DNA from: Firmicutes bacterium UBA1047
GTDB taxonomy: Bacteria; Bacillota; Clostridia; Tissierellales; Sedimentibacteraceae
Direction: 5' to 3'
Length of the DNA: 7,452 nucleotides
NCBI GenBank assembly: GCA_002316585.1
Contig: DCDU01000192.1
Span: 35,888-43,339 of the forward strand
Both the position numbers and the translations under genes were made by a program. Below the pieces are notes generated by a model. It had not been told where the DNA came from, did no database searches, and worked only from the letters and a program-made list of their open reading frames with translations. Positions 6,094 through 7,452 of the stretch are shown here, one piece after another. Every line of letters begins with the position of its first letter. Position 1 is the first letter of the stretch.

Positions 6094-6187
6094 TGAATTT
6101 TAATATTATATATAACACTGTGCTGTCAGGCATGGCTACTTTCAAAGCAATGTCATTAAGTCGTAGTGGTTTCTTGCTTCCTGCCAT
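6089..6187 (-). other. Higher-GC island with a short minus-strand reading frame, possible gene remnant
   Basis: Within the 411-bp non-coding gap (5916-6326), the stretch from about 6119 to 6187 is clearly richer in G and C than its flanks. Read on the minus strand from ATG 6187, a 32-codon frame begins MAGSKKPLRLNDIALKVAMP and continues DSTV before losing protein-like character and stopping. The DIALKVAMPDSTV pattern loosely recalls a LacI-type helix-turn-helix (DIA-x-x-AGVS-x-STV). There is no ribosome binding site, so it is not called a gene. On the plus strand the same bases can form a two-tier stem: ATGGC 6132-6136 with GCCAT 6183-6187, and AAGCAA 6145-6150 with TTGCTT 6174-6179. It may be a regulator fragment, a small structured RNA or nothing. 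Confidence 0.2.
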
Positions 6188-6213
6188 TATAAATTAAAAT
6201 TCTAAATTATTTA

Positions 6214-6242
6214 TTGACAGAAGTTAGATTAAGAGTTATTAT
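6214..6242 (+). promoter_or_regulatory. Sigma-A-type promoter for the class V aminotransferase gene
   Basis: A perfect TTGACA -35 (6214-6219), a 17-bp spacer and TATTAT -10 (6237-6242, one mismatch to TATAAT) make a near-consensus housekeeping promoter. Transcription would begin around 6248-6250, giving a leader of roughly 78 nt that is AT-rich with no recognisable riboswitch or attenuator. Together with the upstream terminator, it indicates that the aminotransferase is transcribed separately from the dehydrogenase operon. Confidence 0.75.
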
Positions 6243-6326
6243 ATATGTGCAATAAAGAAATTGAATTTTACATAGTGAAATAAACAAAATAATAGTAAAT
6301 ATAAAATTAAAGAAGGAGTAATAATT

Positions 6327-7452
6327 ATGAAAAATCAAAAATTAGTAATGATTCCGGGACCAACACCTACAGTAAGGTCAATAAACGATCAAATGGGAAG
6401 GGATACGGTTGCATTCGGAGACCCGGTATTTGTCAAGGATTTTAGCGAATTGATAGCTGACTTAAAGGAAATGTGGAGAGTTGACGGCGAATGCTTTGTT
6501 GTGGCAGGCAGCGGTACAATGGCAATGGAAATGGCGATTTCCAATGTTACAAAAAGAGATGATAACGTGTTGATAGTATCCAATGGTTTTTTTGGAGACA
6601 GATTTATTGACATCTGTACAAGAAAAGGGCTTAAGGTAGATGTATTGTCGGCTGAGTGGGGAGATGTTGTTTCTCCGGAGGCTGTCGAAAATAAATTGAA
6701 AGAAAAAAACTATGCGGCAATTACCGTAACTCATGTTGACACTTCAACAGGAGCAAGAGCACCAATAGAAGAAATAGGTAAGGTTCTTAAGAAATTCCCT
6801 GACACAATATATATTGTTGACGGAGTTGCGGCTACTGCAGGGGAAAGGGAATATGTTGATGATATGAATATTGACGTATTGTTCACAGGCTCTCAAAAGG
6901 CATTTGGAGTTGCACCCGGACTTGCTATATTATGGGCAGGACAGAAAGCACTGCAGAGAAGAAAATCTTTAGGAACTATTCCCGAATATTATATTGACTT
7001 TGAAAAATGGATTCCGATAATGAATGACCCGTCAAAATACTATGCTACACCTGCAGTAAATATGGTTTGGGCTCTCAAGGAATCTGTAAGACTCATAAAA
7101 GAAGAAGGAATTGAAGAAAGATACGCAAGACATGCAAGAGTCTCCGACGCCTTTAATGCTGCTCTTGAAGCAATTGGATTTGGTATTTTAGCGAAAAAGG
7201 AATACAGATGCTCAACACTTTCAACTGTACTATATCCTGAAGGAATAAATGATGCAGAATTCAGAAAGGTATTGGCTGAAGAAGGTGCTATGGTAGCCGG
7301 AGGACTTGCGGCATATGCAGGTAAAATGTTCAGAGTAGGTCATATGGGTAATATTGATGACCATACGGTTTACTCGACAATTGCGGCTGTTGAAAGAACA
7401 TTGATTAAGTTAGGATACAAATACGAAAAAGGAATCGGTCTTAAAACATTGC
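6327..7452 (+). CDS. Class V PLP-dependent aminotransferase, alanine-glyoxylate/serine-pyruvate type (3'-incomplete)
   Basis: An open frame of 375 codons runs off the right edge without a stop. The family is about 380 residues, so only a few C-terminal residues should be missing. Fold-type I signatures are PGPT near the start (10-13), a GSGTMAMEM phosphate-binding turn, HVDTSTG, D165 (IVDGVAA) to bind the pyridine nitrogen, and K191 (GSQKAFG) as the PLP Schiff-base lysine. R336 (FRVGHMG) matches the substrate-carboxylate arginine of alanine-glyoxylate aminotransferase. The likely reaction is amino transfer between alanine, serine or another donor and glyoxylate or pyruvate. Clostridial relatives may instead supply phosphoserine-type transamination beside a phosphoglycerate dehydrogenase gene, and the next gene to the right would help decide. 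The start has GAAGGAG at 6312-6318, 8 bp before ATG. By eye it uses more GAC, CCG and GGC codons than the upstream genes, consistent with a separate, better-expressed transcription unit. Confidence 0.9.
   Translation, partial: MKNQKLVMIPGPTPTVRSINDQMGRDTVAFGDPVFVKDFSELIADLKEMWRVDGECFVVAGSGTMAMEMAISNVTKRDDNVLIVSNGFFGDRFIDICTRKGLKVDVLSAEWGDVVSPEAVENKLKEKNYAAITVTHVDTSTGARAPIEEIGKVLKKFPDTIYIVDGVAATAGEREYVDDMNIDVLFTGSQKAFGVAPGLAILWAGQKALQRRKSLGTIPEYYIDFEKWIPIMNDPSKYYATPAVNMVWALKESVRLIKEEGIEERYARHARVSDAFNAALEAIGFGILAKKEYRCSTLSTVLYPEGINDAEFRKVLAEEGAMVAGGLAAYAGKMFRVGHMGNIDDHTVYSTIAAVERTLIKLGYKYEKGIGLKTL

Noticed and set aside
6389..6734. Two overlapping minus-strand frames inside the aminotransferase gene
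   Set aside because: The plus-strand frame carries full class V aminotransferase signatures. The minus frames have none.
1..7452. CRISPR array, tRNA, rRNA, insertion sequence or known riboswitch
   Set aside because: No regularly spaced repeats, tRNA-like or T-box motifs, transposase sequence or terminal inverted repeats were seen in reading the window.

Overview
The window looks like chromosomal DNA from a low-GC, anaerobic Gram-positive bacterium of the Clostridia/Tissierellia type. The coding sequence is AT-rich, favours AGA and ATA codons, and has strong AGGAGG-type ribosome binding sites. The redox proteins are rich in iron-sulfur clusters. This placement rests on composition and gene content only, with no marker gene, so the genus is not determined.

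Layout, all genes on the + strand: (1) 35-1456, a YfcC/DcuC-family membrane carrier. (2) A 197-bp gap with an inverted repeat and a weak promoter-like site. (3) 1654-4934, five tightly packed or overlapping genes: a [2Fe-2S] ferredoxin-like subunit, an NAD/FAD pyridine-nucleotide-disulfide-oxidoreductase-like subunit, a [4Fe-4S] ferredoxin-like subunit, a BFD-type [2Fe-2S] subunit and a DAO-family FAD subunit. Together they read as one multi-subunit amino-acid (imino-acid) dehydrogenase related to HcnABC, opine oxidase, D-hydroxyproline dehydrogenase and archaeal dye-linked L-proline dehydrogenase. (4) 5004-5915, a DapA/N-acetylneuraminate-lyase-family Schiff-base enzyme starting with TTG, followed by a hairpin/T-tract terminator near 6008-6056. 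(5) A 411-bp gap holding that terminator, a small island of higher GC with structure on both strands, and a near-consensus sigma-A promoter at 6214-6242. (6) 6327 to the right edge, a class V aminotransferase of the alanine-glyoxylate/serine-pyruvate type, lacking only its extreme C-terminus.

Working model (inference): the carrier imports an amino acid or N-substituted amino acid. The five-subunit flavo-iron-sulfur complex oxidises its C-N bond and passes electrons through the clusters to NAD+ or another acceptor. The DapA-family enzyme then processes the keto or imino product. If the aminotransferase, which has its own promoter, is part of the same physiology, oxidase + DapA-fold lyase + glyoxylate aminotransferase would parallel hydroxyproline breakdown to pyruvate and glyoxylate and then glycine. 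The substrate cannot be read from the sequence, and no racemase/epimerase or semialdehyde dehydrogenase lies inside the window.
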